Made by a program: the position numbers and the translations under genes. 64,000 bases of DNA from contig NZ_CP088251.1 of NCBI RefSeq assembly GCF_021117405.1, positions 558,001 through 622,000 of the forward strand, in the 5' to 3' direction. The notes below the pieces were generated by a model. That model did not search any database, was not told the DNA's origin, and saw only the letters and a program-made list of their open reading frames with translations. Position 1 is the stretch's first letter. Each line of letters starts with the position of its first letter. This document shows positions 19,438 through 31,069 of this stretch, piece after piece. This stretch comes from Frateuria edaphi (GTDB lineage Bacteria; Pseudomonadota; Gammaproteobacteria; Xanthomonadales; Rhodanobacteraceae).

Positions 19438-19956
19438 ATGCACGACTTCGAAAACCTCATCCGCGCTATGCCCGACTTCCCGCAGCCGGGCGTCGTCTTC
19501 CGCGACGTCACGCCGCTGCTGGCCGATGCGGGCGCCTTCGCGCGCTGTGTCGATGCGCTGGCCGCGCCCTGGCTGGGCGAGGGCGTGCGCGCCGTGTGCG
19601 GGATCGAGTCGCGCGGCTTCATCTTTGGCGCCGCGCTGGCGCAGAAACTCAATGCCGGCTTCGTGCCCTTGCGCAAGCCGGGCAAACTGCCGCCGCCCGT
19701 GGTGGGCGTCGATTACGCGCTCGAATACGGGCACGACCGCCTGGAGGTGCGCGCCGACGCACTGGCCCGCGGCGAGCGGGCGCTGCTGGTCGACGACGTG
19801 CTTGCCACCGGCGGCACGCTGGCGGCGGCGCAGGCGCTACTGGATCGGCTCGGCGTCGAACTGGTGGGTGCCGGCGTGGTGATCGAACTGGAGGCGCTGG
19901 GAGGCAGGGCGCGTTGGAAGGGCGCTACGCCGCTGCACGCATTGCTGAGCTACTGA
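19438..19956 (+). CDS. apt: Adenine phosphoribosyltransferase
   Basis: 172 aa purine-salvage enzyme joining adenine and PRPP to AMP. Starts MHDFENLIRAMPDFPQPG; residues FRDVTPLL and the PRPP-binding motif LLVDDVLATGGTL (about 115-127) are diagnostic. Catalytic flexible-loop residues RKPGKLP are intact. The 3' end overlaps the 3' end of the convergent plsC gene by 32 bases. The size matches the E. coli enzyme (183) minus a short N-terminal piece. Confidence 0.96.
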   Translation: MHDFENLIRAMPDFPQPGVVFRDVTPLLADAGAFARCVDALAAPWLGEGVRAVCGIESRGFIFGAALAQKLNAGFVPLRKPGKLPPPVVGVDYALEYGHDRLEVRADALARGERALLVDDVLATGGTLAAAQALLDRLGVELVGAGVVIELEALGGRARWKGATPLHALLSY

Positions 19957-20680
19957 GCGGTCGGCCTTCCAGCAAGGCGATCACCGCGTCGCGGGCCTGT
20001 CCGGCCAACACGTTGCGCTCGTGCGGCACCAGGCCCTGCGTGGCCAGTGGCTCGCCCAGGCGCACCACGATGCGCCCCGGCCGCACGCGAAATCCGGCCG
20101 CCGGCAACACCCCGCCGCTGCCTTCGATCGCCACCGGCACCACCCGGACGCCCGCCTCGATCGCCAACTGGAAGGCGCCGCCCTTGAACGGGCCCACACG
20201 GCCACGACCGCGCGTGCCTTCGGGGAAGGCGCATACGCTGGCGCCATCGCGCAGCAGGTCCACCGCCGCGTGCAACCGCCGTGCCGAACTGCGCGCGCTG
20301 CCGCGCTCGATGAACACCATGCCCATCGCCCTCGCGTACCAGCCCACGAACGGCACCTTCGCCAGCTCCTGCTTGAGCACGAAGCGCACCGGCACCGGCA
20401 AGGCCCGAAACAGGGCGCAGATGTCGATCATCGACTGATGGTTGGCCACGAACACGTGCGGCTGCGACCAGTCGATCCGCTCCATCCCGTGTACCTCCAG
20501 CCGTGCGCCGGCGCCGCGCAGCAGCCCGGGCGCCCAACAGCGCGAGGCCATCCGCAGCGGCCAGTGACGCCCACCGCTCAGCAGGCGCACCAGCAGCGCC
20601 AGGCAGATCCAGCCGGCAGTCCAGAGCAGGGTGAAAAGCAGTTGCAGCGTGTTGAACAGCGCCCAGGCCAGGCGGCTCAT
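19925..20680 (-). CDS. plsC: 1-acyl-sn-glycerol-3-phosphate acyltransferase
   Basis: 251 aa membrane-bound enzyme that adds the second acyl chain in phosphatidic acid synthesis. A hydrophobic N-terminus (about residues 8-35) anchors it. The acyltransferase motifs NHQSMID (HX4D) at about residue 78 and FPEGTRGRG at about 152 are present. The 3' end overlaps apt in the opposite direction. Some relatives act on lyso-ornithine lipids, so specificity is inferred. Confidence 0.92.
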   Translation of the reverse strand: MSRLAWALFNTLQLLFTLLWTAGWICLALLVRLLSGGRHWPLRMASRCWAPGLLRGAGARLEVHGMERIDWSQPHVFVANHQSMIDICALFRALPVPVRFVLKQELAKVPFVGWYARAMGMVFIERGSARSSARRLHAAVDLLRDGASVCAFPEGTRGRGRVGPFKGGAFQLAIEAGVRVVPVAIEGSGGVLPAAGFRVRPGRIVVRLGEPLATQGLVPHERNVLAGQARDAVIALLEGRPLSSSAMRAAA

Positions 20681-20778
20681 ACACGCAATCCGGAAGGTTT
20701 CATCACAGGGCGTCCCTGCAGGCGGAGTCGAAAATGATACGGGTCAGACCCCTGCGTCGAACAGACGGTGCCGATCGT

Positions 20779-20804
20779 CTTGAAGGCCGCTGCGACGCCC
20801 CTAT
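20779..20804 (+). promoter_or_regulatory. Sigma-32 (heat-shock) promoter of clpB
   Basis: CTTGAAG at 20779-20785, a 12-base spacer and CCCCTAT at 20798-20804 agree closely with the E. coli sigma-32 pattern CTTGAAA-N12-14-CCCCATNT. It lies 50 bases upstream of the clpB start, where it would be expected. Confidence 0.75.
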
Positions 20805-20853
20805 CTCAAGCGCATCGCGGCGGGGCCGCCTGTGCATTCGAAGGATCCACATC

Positions 20854-23445
<2,592 letters not shown>

Positions 23446-23453
23446 CGCCGGCT

Positions 23454-23484
23454 GGCTCCCTCTCCCCGGCGGGGAGGGGGAGCC
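23454..23484. terminator. Strong hairpin between convergent clpB and TonB receptor genes
   Basis: GGCTCCCTCTCCCC - GGC - GGGGAGGGGGAGCC: 14-base arms with one mismatch, 3-base loop, directly after clpB and 12 bases before the end of the opposing receptor gene. Likely a two-way terminator. Its CCCTCTCC/GGGGAGGG arms belong to a C/T-rich repeat type also seen at 52932 and 53292. Confidence 0.65.
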
Positions 23485-23495
23485 GTCCCGAGCCG

Positions 23496-25916
23496 CTACC
23501 AGCTGTAGCGCACCTTCCCGTACACGTAGGCCCCGTTGAACCCGAACGGCGAGAACACGCTGTAAGGCATCGCGCCGTTGTTGTCGCTGGCCTCGATGAC
23601 CCGGTCCGGGTAGCTGTCGAACAGGTTGTCCGCGCCCACCGTGAACATCCAGCGATCCATCGAATAGTTGAGCGCCAGGTCGAACAACCACTTCGAGTCG
23701 AAGCGCTGGTCCAGCGTCGGGTCGGTCGAGTTGTACGAGGTGAAGCCACCGTAGCGGGTCAGCGTGCTGTCCAGGCTCCAGCGGCCGTTGGTGTAGAGCC
23801 AGTTGAAGATCAGTTTGCTGCGCGGCGTGGTGTCGGCCAGCAGGCCGTACTGGTCGCGCCGGTCGATGCGCCTGAAGCTCACGCCCAGGGCATCGAGCAC
23901 CGCCGGGTTGGGCCGCACGTCGGTTACTTCGTTCTTGTTGTAGTTGAAGCTGACGGTGGTGTGCAGCGAGGCGCCGTCGCCCACGTCGAACAGGTAGCTG
24001 GCCACCAGGTCGATGCCGCGCGTGCGCGTGTCGACGGCGTTGGTGAAGTAGGAGATGCCGCTGAAGTTGGTGTTGGTGATGCCGTTGGCGGCCAGGTAGT
24101 CGCGCACCGCGGGCGAGGTCGTCGAGATCGTGCTGGAGAGCGTGACGCGGTCGCGGATCTTGATCTGGTAGATGTCCGCGCTCAGGTCCAGCCCGTCGGC
24201 CGGGCTCCACACGGCGCCAAAGGTCAGGTTGCGCGACTTCTCCGGCTTGAGCGGTTCGCCGCCCAGCAGCGTGGCGATGGCGCTGGTGGAGGACACCAGG
24301 CCGGTGTTGTAGATGCCCGCCGGGAGGCCCAGCGAATTGCCCTCGCCGAAATAGAGCGAGGAGGTGTACGAGTAGTACTGCTGCGCCAGCGACGGCGCGC
24401 GGAAGCCGGTCGAGGCGCTGCCGCGCAGGGCGAAGCTGTCGGTGAAGTCGAAGCGGCCCGCCAGCGCGCCGGAGGTGGTGGTGCCGAAGTCGGAGTAGTC
24501 CTCGTGGCGCACCGCCAGCGAGGTGCCCAGGCGATCGGTGAGGTTGGTTTCCAGGCTGACGTACTCGGCCACGTCGTGCCGTTGGTGCGAGCCGGCGTTG
24601 GCCGGCTGGTAGCCGCCGAAGCCCTGCGCGCCGCCGGAGAAGCCGGAGGTGCCTGTGTAGTAGGAGGGCAGGTCGCCCGCCCGGATCTGGTAGCTCTGGC
24701 GCAGGTACTCCGCACCGAAGGCGAGCGTCACGTCATTGGGCAGCCAGCCCACCGACAGGTCCTTGGCGATGTCCACGTCCAGCGACTGCTGCGCCGCGTC
24801 CAGGATGCCGTCGTGGAAACGCGTCGGCGTGCTGCCGAAGTCGTTGAGGTAGGCCCGGTTGAGCGTGTTGAAGGTGGCGTACGAAACACGGTTCCCGCCG
24901 TAATTGCCGGAAACGTCCCAGCGCCAGCCGCCGTCGGTCTTGCCGCGGATGCCCACCACCAGCGAGCGATCGGTGGCCTTGGCGTTTTCCAGTGGCAGAT
25001 AGCCGTTGGGGTAGAGCGCGGGCACCGCGTTGGCGTTGTCCAGGTTGCGGAAGAACGCCGGCGACACGGAGTCGCGCTTGCCGTAGTGGCCGAACGCATA
25101 CAACTGCGCGCCGCCGAGGTCGTACTGACCGTTGAGCATCAGGTTGCGGTCGGTCACCTCGGGGTCGCCGTAGCGCTGGGTGACGCCTTCCTGCGGGCGG
25201 GTGCGGTTGGGGCCGGCGCGGTTGGTGTAGTCCTGGTGGCCGGCCTGGGCGGTGAAGCGGATGAAGCCCGCGTCGGACAGCGGAATGCCGGCGTTGGCCG
25301 AACCCTGCCACTTGCGCCCGTCGCCGGCCGAATACTGGCCGCCCGACACCGCCACGTCGCCGCCTTCGGCGCCCTTTTTCAGCACGATGTTGATCACGCC
25401 GGCGATGGCGTCGGAGCCGTACTGTGCCGAGGCGCCGTCGCGCAGCACCTCGATATGGTCGATGGCATCGATCGGGATGGTGTTGAGATCCACCGCCTGC
25501 GAGCCGCGGCCCAGCACGCCGTTGGTCAGGATGATCGCGCCCGGGTGCCAGCGCTTGCCGTCGACCAGCACGAGCACCTGGTCGGGCGAGAGGCCACGCA
25601 GCTGCGCGGGGCGCTGCGAGTCGGCGGTGTCGGCCGCGGACGGGCGCGGGAAGGTGAGCGAGGGAATCACCCGCGCCAGCGCGGTGGAGAGTTCGGTGGT
25701 GCCGGTCTGCTTGAGCAACTGGGCCGACACGACGTCGACAGGCGTGAGCGAACTGCTTTCGGTGCGGTTGTCGGCACGCGTGCCGGTGACGATCACGGTA
25801 CCGAGGTTCTTGGCCTTCTGCGACGCGTCGTTGGCATTCTGGGCGTGCGCGGAACAGGCTAGCAACAGCGCCGCCGGGAGCAGCGCGAGTCGGGGAAAGA
25901 GGCAGGGACGGTTCAC
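23496..25916 (-). CDS. TonB-dependent outer-membrane receptor
   Basis: 806 aa. The start is the GTG at 25916, with AGGAG five bases upstream; earlier codons lack a ribosome site. Signal peptide about residues 1-26 (cleavage after AHA), a TonB-box-like stretch LGTVIVTGT right after it, a plug domain (about 40-170, with VLVLVDGKRWHPG and IDHIEVLRDGASAQYGSDAIAGVINIV) and a 22-strand barrel ending in aromatic Trp as outer-membrane proteins do. The plug belongs to the large xanthomonad receptor family for siderophores, carbohydrates or other ligands; no adjacent gene reveals the ligand. No Fur box or FecIR pair is seen nearby. Confidence 0.93.
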   Translation of the reverse strand: MNRPCLFPRLALLPAALLLACSAHAQNANDASQKAKNLGTVIVTGTRADNRTESSSLTPVDVVSAQLLKQTGTTELSTALARVIPSLTFPRPSAADTADSQRPAQLRGLSPDQVLVLVDGKRWHPGAIILTNGVLGRGSQAVDLNTIPIDAIDHIEVLRDGASAQYGSDAIAGVINIVLKKGAEGGDVAVSGGQYSAGDGRKWQGSANAGIPLSDAGFIRFTAQAGHQDYTNRAGPNRTRPQEGVTQRYGDPEVTDRNLMLNGQYDLGGAQLYAFGHYGKRDSVSPAFFRNLDNANAVPALYPNGYLPLENAKATDRSLVVGIRGKTDGGWRWDVSGNYGGNRVSYATFNTLNRAYLNDFGSTPTRFHDGILDAAQQSLDVDIAKDLSVGWLPNDVTLAFGAEYLRQSYQIRAGDLPSYYTGTSGFSGGAQGFGGYQPANAGSHQRHDVAEYVSLETNLTDRLGTSLAVRHEDYSDFGTTTSGALAGRFDFTDSFALRGSASTGFRAPSLAQQYYSYTSSLYFGEGNSLGLPAGIYNTGLVSSTSAIATLLGGEPLKPEKSRNLTFGAVWSPADGLDLSADIYQIKIRDRVTLSSTISTTSPAVRDYLAANGITNTNFSGISYFTNAVDTRTRGIDLVASYLFDVGDGASLHTTVSFNYNKNEVTDVRPNPAVLDALGVSFRRIDRRDQYGLLADTTPRSKLIFNWLYTNGRWSLDSTLTRYGGFTSYNSTDPTLDQRFDSKWLFDLALNYSMDRWMFTVGADNLFDSYPDRVIEASDNNGAMPYSVFSPFGFNGAYVYGKVRYSW

Positions 25917-26110
25917 GGCAACTCCTGTAGCGGTGCGGGCGATGCGCGGTCGATGCCGGCATCGGGATCGGCGGACGGGAAGCAACGTCCAGCGAAGATG
26001 CGCGCGCAGGCGTGGGTGTCGCGAGGGGGCCATGCGCGGCTGAGGGGCAGGCTACTCCCGGCGATGGGTCGCGCCAAGGCACGCACCATTGAAATCGCGA
26101 CCGGCGACTC

Positions 26111-26116
26111 GATAAT
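26111..26116 (+). promoter_or_regulatory. Candidate -10 box (GATAAT) upstream of the FmdB gene
   Basis: GATAAT lies 46 bases before the ATG at 26162, in the 245-base divergent gap between the TonB receptor and this gene. No confident -35 box. Confidence 0.35.
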
Positions 26117-26161
26117 GCGCACCAGCGTTTCACGGGGCCGCGTGCCCGGAGTTTGTCATCC

Positions 26162-26449
26162 ATGCCTATCTACGAATTCGAGTGTGCCCAGTGCGGGCAC
26201 CGTTTCGATCGCCTGCAGAAGCTGTCCGACCCGGACCCCTCGGCGTGCCCCTCGTGCGAGGCGCCGCGGGTGCAGCGCAAGGTGAGCGCGCCTTCGTTCC
26301 GGCTGGCCGGTAGCGGCTGGTACGAGACCGATTTCAAGAAAGACGGCGACAAGAAGCGCAACCTGGCCGGTGATGCCGAGGCCAAGCCAGCCGCGGCGCC
26401 CGCACCCGCCGCGGCTGCCGAGAGCAAGCCAGCCGCAAGCGGGGACTGA
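26162..26449 (+). CDS. FmdB-family zinc ribbon protein
   Basis: 95 aa. Starts MPIYEFECAQCGHRF, the exact beginning of FmdB/CxxC_CXXC_SSSS putative regulatory proteins, with a second CPSC pair about 20 residues later; the four cysteines should bind one zinc. The Ala/Pro/Lys-rich tail is disordered. Almost always found directly upstream of aspS in proteobacteria, as here (100 bases). Exact role unknown. Confidence 0.9.
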   Translation: MPIYEFECAQCGHRFDRLQKLSDPDPSACPSCEAPRVQRKVSAPSFRLAGSGWYETDFKKDGDKKRNLAGDAEAKPAAAPAPAAAAESKPAASGD

Positions 26450-26495
26450 CCTGGCGAACATTCCGTGGGAGCGGATGTGCGGCCAGCGCGGATGC

Positions 26496-26501
26496 TAAAA
26501 T
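26496..26501 (+). promoter_or_regulatory. Candidate -10 box (TAAAAT) of aspS
   Basis: TAAAAT 49 bases before the aspS ATG. The same TAAAATCG-CCG pattern occurs before yebC and tRNA-Lys in this window. No good -35 box. Confidence 0.4.
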
Positions 26502-26549
26502 CGCCCGTTCGCCCGCCTCATCGGCACCAGTCCCGGAGTTTTCCTTCCT

Positions 26550-28304
26550 ATGCGCACGCACTACTGCGGCCTCATCGACGAGTCGCTGGTCGGCCAGACC
26601 GTCACCCTGTGCGGCTGGCTCAACACGATCCGCCTGCAGAGCCACGTCGCCTTCATCGACCTGCGCGACCATGAAGGTATCGCGCAGGTGGTGGTCGAGC
26701 GCGAGAACGCCGATGCGTTCGCGGTGGCGGGCGAGGTTGGCAACGAGTACTGCCTGAAGGTCACCGGCACGATCCGCAAGCGCTTGTCCATCAACGACAA
26801 GCTCAAGACCGGCACCGTGGAACTGGTGGCCGACACGGTCGAGGTGCTCAACGCGGCGAAGGACCTGCCCTTCGCGATGCACGAGAACCCCAACGAGGAC
26901 CTGCGGATGACCTACCGCTACCTCGACCTGCGCCGCCCGGAGATGCAGACGATGATGCGCCGGCGCATCAAGCTGGTGCAGGCGCTGCGCCGCTATCTCG
27001 ACGCGCGCGGCTTCCAGGACATCGAGACGCCGATCCTGACCAAGGCCACGCCCGAGGGCGCGCGCGACTACCTGGTGCCCAGCCGCGTGCATCCGGGCCA
27101 GTTCTACGCGCTGCCGCAGTCGCCGCAGCTGTTCAAGCAGATCCTGATGATGGCCGGCTTCGACCGCTACTACCAGATCGCCCGCTGCTTCCGCGACGAA
27201 GACCTGCGCGCCGACCGCCAGCCGGAGTTCACCCAGCTCGACCTGGAGTTCGCGTTCGTCCAAGAGCAGGACGTGCAGGACTTCGTCGAGGGGCTGATCC
27301 GCCATGTGTTCAAGGAAGTGGTGGACGTCGAGCTGGATGCCACGTTCCCGCGCATGACCTATGCCGAAGCCATGCGCCGCTACGGTTCGGACAAGCCGGA
27401 CCTGCGCATCGCGCTGGAGCTGGTCGACGTGGCCGATGCGCTGAAGGGCGTGGAGTTCAAGGTGTTCGCCGAACCGGCCAACGATCCGGCGGGCCGCGTG
27501 GCCGCCCTGCGCGTGCCCGGCGGTACGGCGCTCTCGCGCAAGGACATCGACGGCCTGACCGAGTACGTCGCGCGCTACGGCGCCAAGGGCCTGGCCTGGA
27601 TCAAGGTCGAGGATCGCGCCAAGGGCCGCGAGGGTGTCAGCTCGCCGGTCGCCAAGTTCCTGGACGACACGGCGCTTGAGGCGGTGCTCGCCGCCACCGG
27701 CGCGCAGACCGGCGACATCGTCTTCATCGGCGCCGGCAAGTGGAAGGCCGTCACCGACTTCATGGGCGCGTTGCGCCTGAAGGTCGGCAAGGACCGCGGC
27801 CTGGTCGAGGCGGGCTGGAAGCCGCTGTGGGTCACCGACTTCCCGATGTTCGAGTACGACGACGAAGAGCAGCGCTACGTCGCCCTGCATCATCCGTTCA
27901 CCGCGCCGAAGGTCGACGACATCGCCGACCTCAAGGCCAACGCCGCCACTGCGGTCAGCCGTGGCTACGACATGGTGCTCAACGGCAACGAGATCGGTGG
28001 TGGCTCGATCCGTATCCACCGCCCGGAGATGCAGAGCGCGGTGTTCGAACTGCTCGGCATCGGCGCGGAGGAGGCCGAGGCGAAGTTCGGCTTCCTGCTC
28101 AAGGCGTTGAAGTTCGGCGCGCCGCCGCACGGCGGCCTGGCCTTCGGCATCGACCGCATCGCCGCGCTGATGGCGGGCACCGAGTCGATCCGCGACGTGA
28201 TCGCCTTCCCCAAGACCACCAGCGCGCAGGACCTGATGACCGACGCTCCCTCGGCCGTGGCCGAGGCGCAGCTCAAGGAACTGCACGTCAAGGTCGCCGG
28301 CTGA
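26550..28304 (+). CDS. aspS: Aspartyl-tRNA synthetase
   Basis: 584 aa class II synthetase. N-terminal OB-fold anticodon-binding domain (about 1-105), motif 2 region [17 protein letters not shown] (about 213-228), the GAD insertion domain typical of bacterial AspRS (about 290-400), and motif 3 [13 protein letters not shown] near 530. Length typical for bacteria. Whether it is strictly tRNA-Asp-specific or also charges tRNA-Asn depends on whether asparaginyl-tRNA synthetase or GatCAB exists elsewhere, which cannot be seen here. Confidence 0.97.
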   Translation: MRTHYCGLIDESLVGQTVTLCGWLNTIRLQSHVAFIDLRDHEGIAQVVVERENADAFAVAGEVGNEYCLKVTGTIRKRLSINDKLKTGTVELVADTVEVLNAAKDLPFAMHENPNEDLRMTYRYLDLRRPEMQTMMRRRIKLVQALRRYLDARGFQDIETPILTKATPEGARDYLVPSRVHPGQFYALPQSPQLFKQILMMAGFDRYYQIARCFRDEDLRADRQPEFTQLDLEFAFVQEQDVQDFVEGLIRHVFKEVVDVELDATFPRMTYAEAMRRYGSDKPDLRIALELVDVADALKGVEFKVFAEPANDPAGRVAALRVPGGTALSRKDIDGLTEYVARYGAKGLAWIKVEDRAKGREGVSSPVAKFLDDTALEAVLAATGAQTGDIVFIGAGKWKAVTDFMGALRLKVGKDRGLVEAGWKPLWVTDFPMFEYDDEEQRYVALHHPFTAPKVDDIADLKANAATAVSRGYDMVLNGNEIGGGSIRIHRPEMQSAVFELLGIGAEEAEAKFGFLLKALKFGAPPHGGLAFGIDRIAALMAGTESIRDVIAFPKTTSAQDLMTDAPSAVAEAQLKELHVKVAG

Positions 28305-28316
28305 CCGGTACCCGCA

Positions 28317-28376
28317 GGTGGACCTCGGCCCACCTTGCCACCCCGCCGCACGCCCCAAGGTGGGCTGAAGCCCACC
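28317..28376. repeat. Palindromic repeat, family A (pair)
   Basis: GGTGGACCTCGGCCCACC at 28317-28334 and GGTGGGCTGAAGCCCACC at 28359-28376. The second unit is a near-perfect palindrome. Between aspS and the esterase gene. Confidence 0.75.
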
Positions 28377-28393
28377 CTACGACAGGCCGCGCC

Positions 28394-29020
28394 ATGCCCG
28401 ACCAGATCATCCTGCTGCACGGCCTGTGGATGCGCGGCTTTGCGCTGGGCCTGCTGCACAAGCGGATGGCCGACGCGGGCTTCGCGGTCGACCGCTTCGA
28501 CTACATGAGCGTGGTGTCCTCGCAGGAGCGCATCGTCGAGCGCCTGCACCTGCGCATGCAGCGTTACGCACCCGGCCCGGTACATCTGGTTGGCCACAGC
28601 CTGGGCGGCCTGTTGGCGCTGCAGGCCTGCCGCGAAGCGGTCGACCTGCCGCCGGGGCGGATCGTTTGCCTGGGTTCTCCGCTGCAGGGCAGTGCCGCGG
28701 CTCGCGGTTTCGCCGGTTTCGGGCAGGGCGGCGAGGCCCTGCTGGGGCATAACCGTGAACTGCTCGAGCACGGCATGGAGCGCTGGGACGGCGAGCGCGA
28801 GGTGGGCGTGATCGCCGGCCGCGTGCCGATCGGCCTGGGCGCCATGCTCGCGCACATGGAAGGCGAGCACGATGGCACGGTCGCCGTCGCCGAAACGCGG
28901 CTGCCGGGCCTCACCGACCACTGCGTGGTCGAAACCAGCCACACTGGCCTGGTGCTGTCGGCCGATGCCGCCCAACAAGTGGTGCACTTCCTGCAGGACG
29001 GGCGATTCGCTTCCCCGTAG
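28394..29020 (+). CDS. Alpha/beta-fold hydrolase (esterase/lipase-like)
   Basis: 208 aa. Nucleophile elbow GHSLGG with Ser69, oxyanion stretch LLHGLW at about 7, and a late histidine (SHTGLVLS, about residue 188) make a plausible Ser-Asp-His triad. Compact, with no cap domain and no signal peptide, similar to PGAP1/lipase-like small hydrolases. Substrate unknown. The stop codon TAG is the start of a family B palindromic repeat. Confidence 0.87.
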   Translation: MPDQIILLHGLWMRGFALGLLHKRMADAGFAVDRFDYMSVVSSQERIVERLHLRMQRYAPGPVHLVGHSLGGLLALQACREAVDLPPGRIVCLGSPLQGSAAARGFAGFGQGGEALLGHNRELLEHGMERWDGEREVGVIAGRVPIGLGAMLAHMEGEHDGTVAVAETRLPGLTDHCVVETSHTGLVLSADAAQQVVHFLQDGRFASP

Positions 29021-29040
29021 GAGCGCCTTCGGCGCGCGAT
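29017..29040. repeat. Single palindromic repeat, family B, covering a stop codon
   Basis: GTAGGAGCGCC-TTC-GGCGCGCGAT: one half-element including the TAG stop of the esterase gene. Same unit as at 14018. Confidence 0.65.
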
Positions 29041-29059
29041 CACACGGCGGTATAGGGAT

Positions 29060-29090
29060 TTGTCGGCTGCGGCACGGGTTGGAGTAAAAT
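29060..29090 (+). promoter_or_regulatory. Candidate promoter of yebC
   Basis: TTGTCG (29060-29065), 19-base spacer, TAAAAT (29085-29090), 34 bases before the ATG. A plausible sigma-70 promoter driving yebC and perhaps ruvCA. Confidence 0.45.
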
Positions 29091-29123
29091 CGCCCGCTTG
29101 TCCATTGTTCAGGTTTTCCCGCC

Positions 29124-29846
29124 ATGGGTAGAGGCCCGTCCATCGAAGGCCGCAAGAATGCCGAAGACGCCAAGCGCGCCAAGGTGTTCACCAAGCTGAT
29201 CCGCGAAATCACCGTCGCCACCCGCGCCGGCGTGGCCGACCCTGCCGCCAACCCGCGCCTGCGCGCGGCGGTGGACAAGGCGCTGTCGGCCAACATGACC
29301 AAGGACACCATCGAGCGCGCGATCAAGCGTGGCTCGGGTGCCGAGGGCGCCGGCGAGGAGCTGCGCTACGAGGGCTACGGCCCCGGCGGCGTGGCGATGA
29401 TCATCGAGTGCTTCACCGACAACCCCACCCGCACCGTCGCCGACGTCCGTCACGCGCTGACCAAGCACGGCGGCAACCTTGGCACCTCCGGTTCGGTGGC
29501 CTTCCAGTTCACTCGTTGCGGCGAACTCACCTTCGCCACCGGCGGTAACGAGGCGGCCGAGGAGAAGGTGCTGGAAGCGGCGCTGGAAGCCGGTGCCGAC
29601 GACGTGATCAACGAGCACGGCGAAAGCATCGTGATCTGCACGCCGGAAAACTTCGAATCGGTGCAGCAGGCGCTGGCCGATGCCGGCCTTGAGTCGCTGC
29701 ACGCCGGCGTGGGCATGCGCGCGAACAACCGCGTGGCGGTGCCCGAGGACGTGCTCGAACCGCTCACCGACCTGCTCGAGCGCCTCGACGCGCTCGACGA
29801 CGTGAGCGAGGTCTATCACAACGCCCTGCTGCCGGCCGATGGCTGA
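29124..29846 (+). CDS. yebC: YebC/PmpR-family protein
   Basis: 240 aa. Begins [29 protein letters not shown], the conserved start of the YebC family. Family members bind DNA as regulators in some bacteria and help ribosomes through proline-rich stretches in others; both jobs have been reported. Three-domain fold with the acidic middle part ([23 protein letters not shown]). Located immediately upstream of ruvC, as in most proteobacteria. Confidence 0.94.
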   Translation: MGRGPSIEGRKNAEDAKRAKVFTKLIREITVATRAGVADPAANPRLRAAVDKALSANMTKDTIERAIKRGSGAEGAGEELRYEGYGPGGVAMIIECFTDNPTRTVADVRHALTKHGGNLGTSGSVAFQFTRCGELTFATGGNEAAEEKVLEAALEAGADDVINEHGESIVICTPENFESVQQALADAGLESLHAGVGMRANNRVAVPEDVLEPLTDLLERLDALDDVSEVYHNALLPADG

Positions 29847-29906
29847 CCGACCGGCCGGCGCGCGCTTACGCGGCCGGCCCTGCGCGTGAACGCACCCGTG
29901 TCCAGC

Positions 29907-30449
29907 ATGAACATCCGGTCCGAACCGTCGGCGTGCCGCATCCTCGGTATCGACCCCGGCAGCCAGCGCACCGGCTTCGGGATCATCGACGTCGATGCGG
30001 CAGGCAAGCTCACGCACGTGCACCACGGCGCATTGGCGGTGGCCGACGAGGAAACCTTTCCGCTGCGCCTGAAACGCATCTTTGACGGGCTGGCCGCCAT
30101 CATCGAGGCTCACCAGCCGGCCGAGTGCGGCATCGAGCGGGTGTTCATGGCGCGCAATCCCGATTCGGCGCTGAAGCTCGGCCAGGCACGCGGCGCGGCG
30201 ATTTGCGCGGTGGCGGCCAAAGGACTGGCGGTGCACGAATACGCGCCCACCGAGATCAAGCAGGCCGTGGTCGGCAGCGGCCGCGGCGACAAGACCCAGG
30301 TGCAGCACATGGTTGGCATCCTGCTCGGCCTGAAGGGCCCGTTGCAGCCGGACGCGGCCGACGCGCTGGCGATCGCGGTGACCCATGCGCACACGCGCGC
30401 GAGCCTCGCGCGCGTGGGCATTCCCCGTACGGCATGGAGAAGGCGATGA
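29907..30449 (+). CDS. ruvC: Holliday junction endonuclease RuvC
   Basis: 180 aa from ATG 29907; a GTG at 29886 would add seven residues, and neither start has a good ribosome site. Resolves four-way junctions by paired nicks with RuvAB. Catalytic acids are in place: Asp in [10 protein letters not shown], Glu in CGIERVF, and the Asp pair in [15 protein letters not shown]. The stop overlaps the ruvA start by four bases (ATGA). Confidence 0.95.
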   Translation: MNIRSEPSACRILGIDPGSQRTGFGIIDVDAAGKLTHVHHGALAVADEETFPLRLKRIFDGLAAIIEAHQPAECGIERVFMARNPDSALKLGQARGAAICAVAAKGLAVHEYAPTEIKQAVVGSGRGDKTQVQHMVGILLGLKGPLQPDAADALAIAVTHAHTRASLARVGIPRTAWRRR

Positions 30450-31045
30450 TCGGACGACTGCGCGGCATGCTGGTTTCCAAGCAGCCGCCGTGGCTGCTGG
30501 TGGAAGTCGGCGGCGTCGGCTACGAGCTGGAAGCGCCGATGTCGACCATCTACGACCTGCCGCAGACCGGCAAGGAAGTCACTCTGCTCACCCACTACGC
30601 GGTGAAGGAGGACAGCGTCGCGCTGTACGGCTTCCTGCGCGAGGACGAGCGCGCCCTGTTCCGCAACCTGCAGAAGGTGTCCGGCATCGGCGCGAAGATC
30701 TCGCTGGCCGTGCTGTCAGGCGTTTCCACCGCCGACTTCGCGCGGCTGGTGCAGGCCGGCGACGTGGTGGCACTGACCAAGATCCCGGGTATCGGCAAGA
30801 AGACGGCCGAGCGCATCGTGGTCGAGCTGCGCGACCGGGTCGAAGGCCTGGGCGCAGCGTTGCCCGGTCTTGCGGGCAAGGGCGGCGGTGCTCCGCTGGA
30901 TCCCGCCGGCGAGGCCACCGTGGCCTTGCAGCAGCTGGGCTACAAACCTGCCGAAGTCACACGTCTGGTGCAGAAAGTTGCCGCCGAGGGCGACGACGCC
31001 GAGGCGATCATCCGCAAGGCGCTGCGCGCCGCGCTGGGTCAATGA
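30446..31045 (+). CDS. ruvA: Holliday junction branch-migration protein RuvA
   Basis: 199 aa. Tetramer that binds the junction and loads RuvB rings. OB-fold N-terminal domain, two helix-hairpin-helix motifs ([15 protein letters not shown] at about 78, [16 protein letters not shown] at about 112), a glycine-rich linker and the C-terminal RuvB-contacting domain ([16 protein letters not shown]). Normally followed by ruvB; here a potassium transporter gene separates the two. Confidence 0.96.
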   Translation: MIGRLRGMLVSKQPPWLLVEVGGVGYELEAPMSTIYDLPQTGKEVTLLTHYAVKEDSVALYGFLREDERALFRNLQKVSGIGAKISLAVLSGVSTADFARLVQAGDVVALTKIPGIGKKTAERIVVELRDRVEGLGAALPGLAGKGGGAPLDPAGEATVALQQLGYKPAEVTRLVQKVAAEGDDAEAIIRKALRAALGQ

Positions 31046-31069
31046 GGCCCGGTGGCATGAGCGAGAGAC

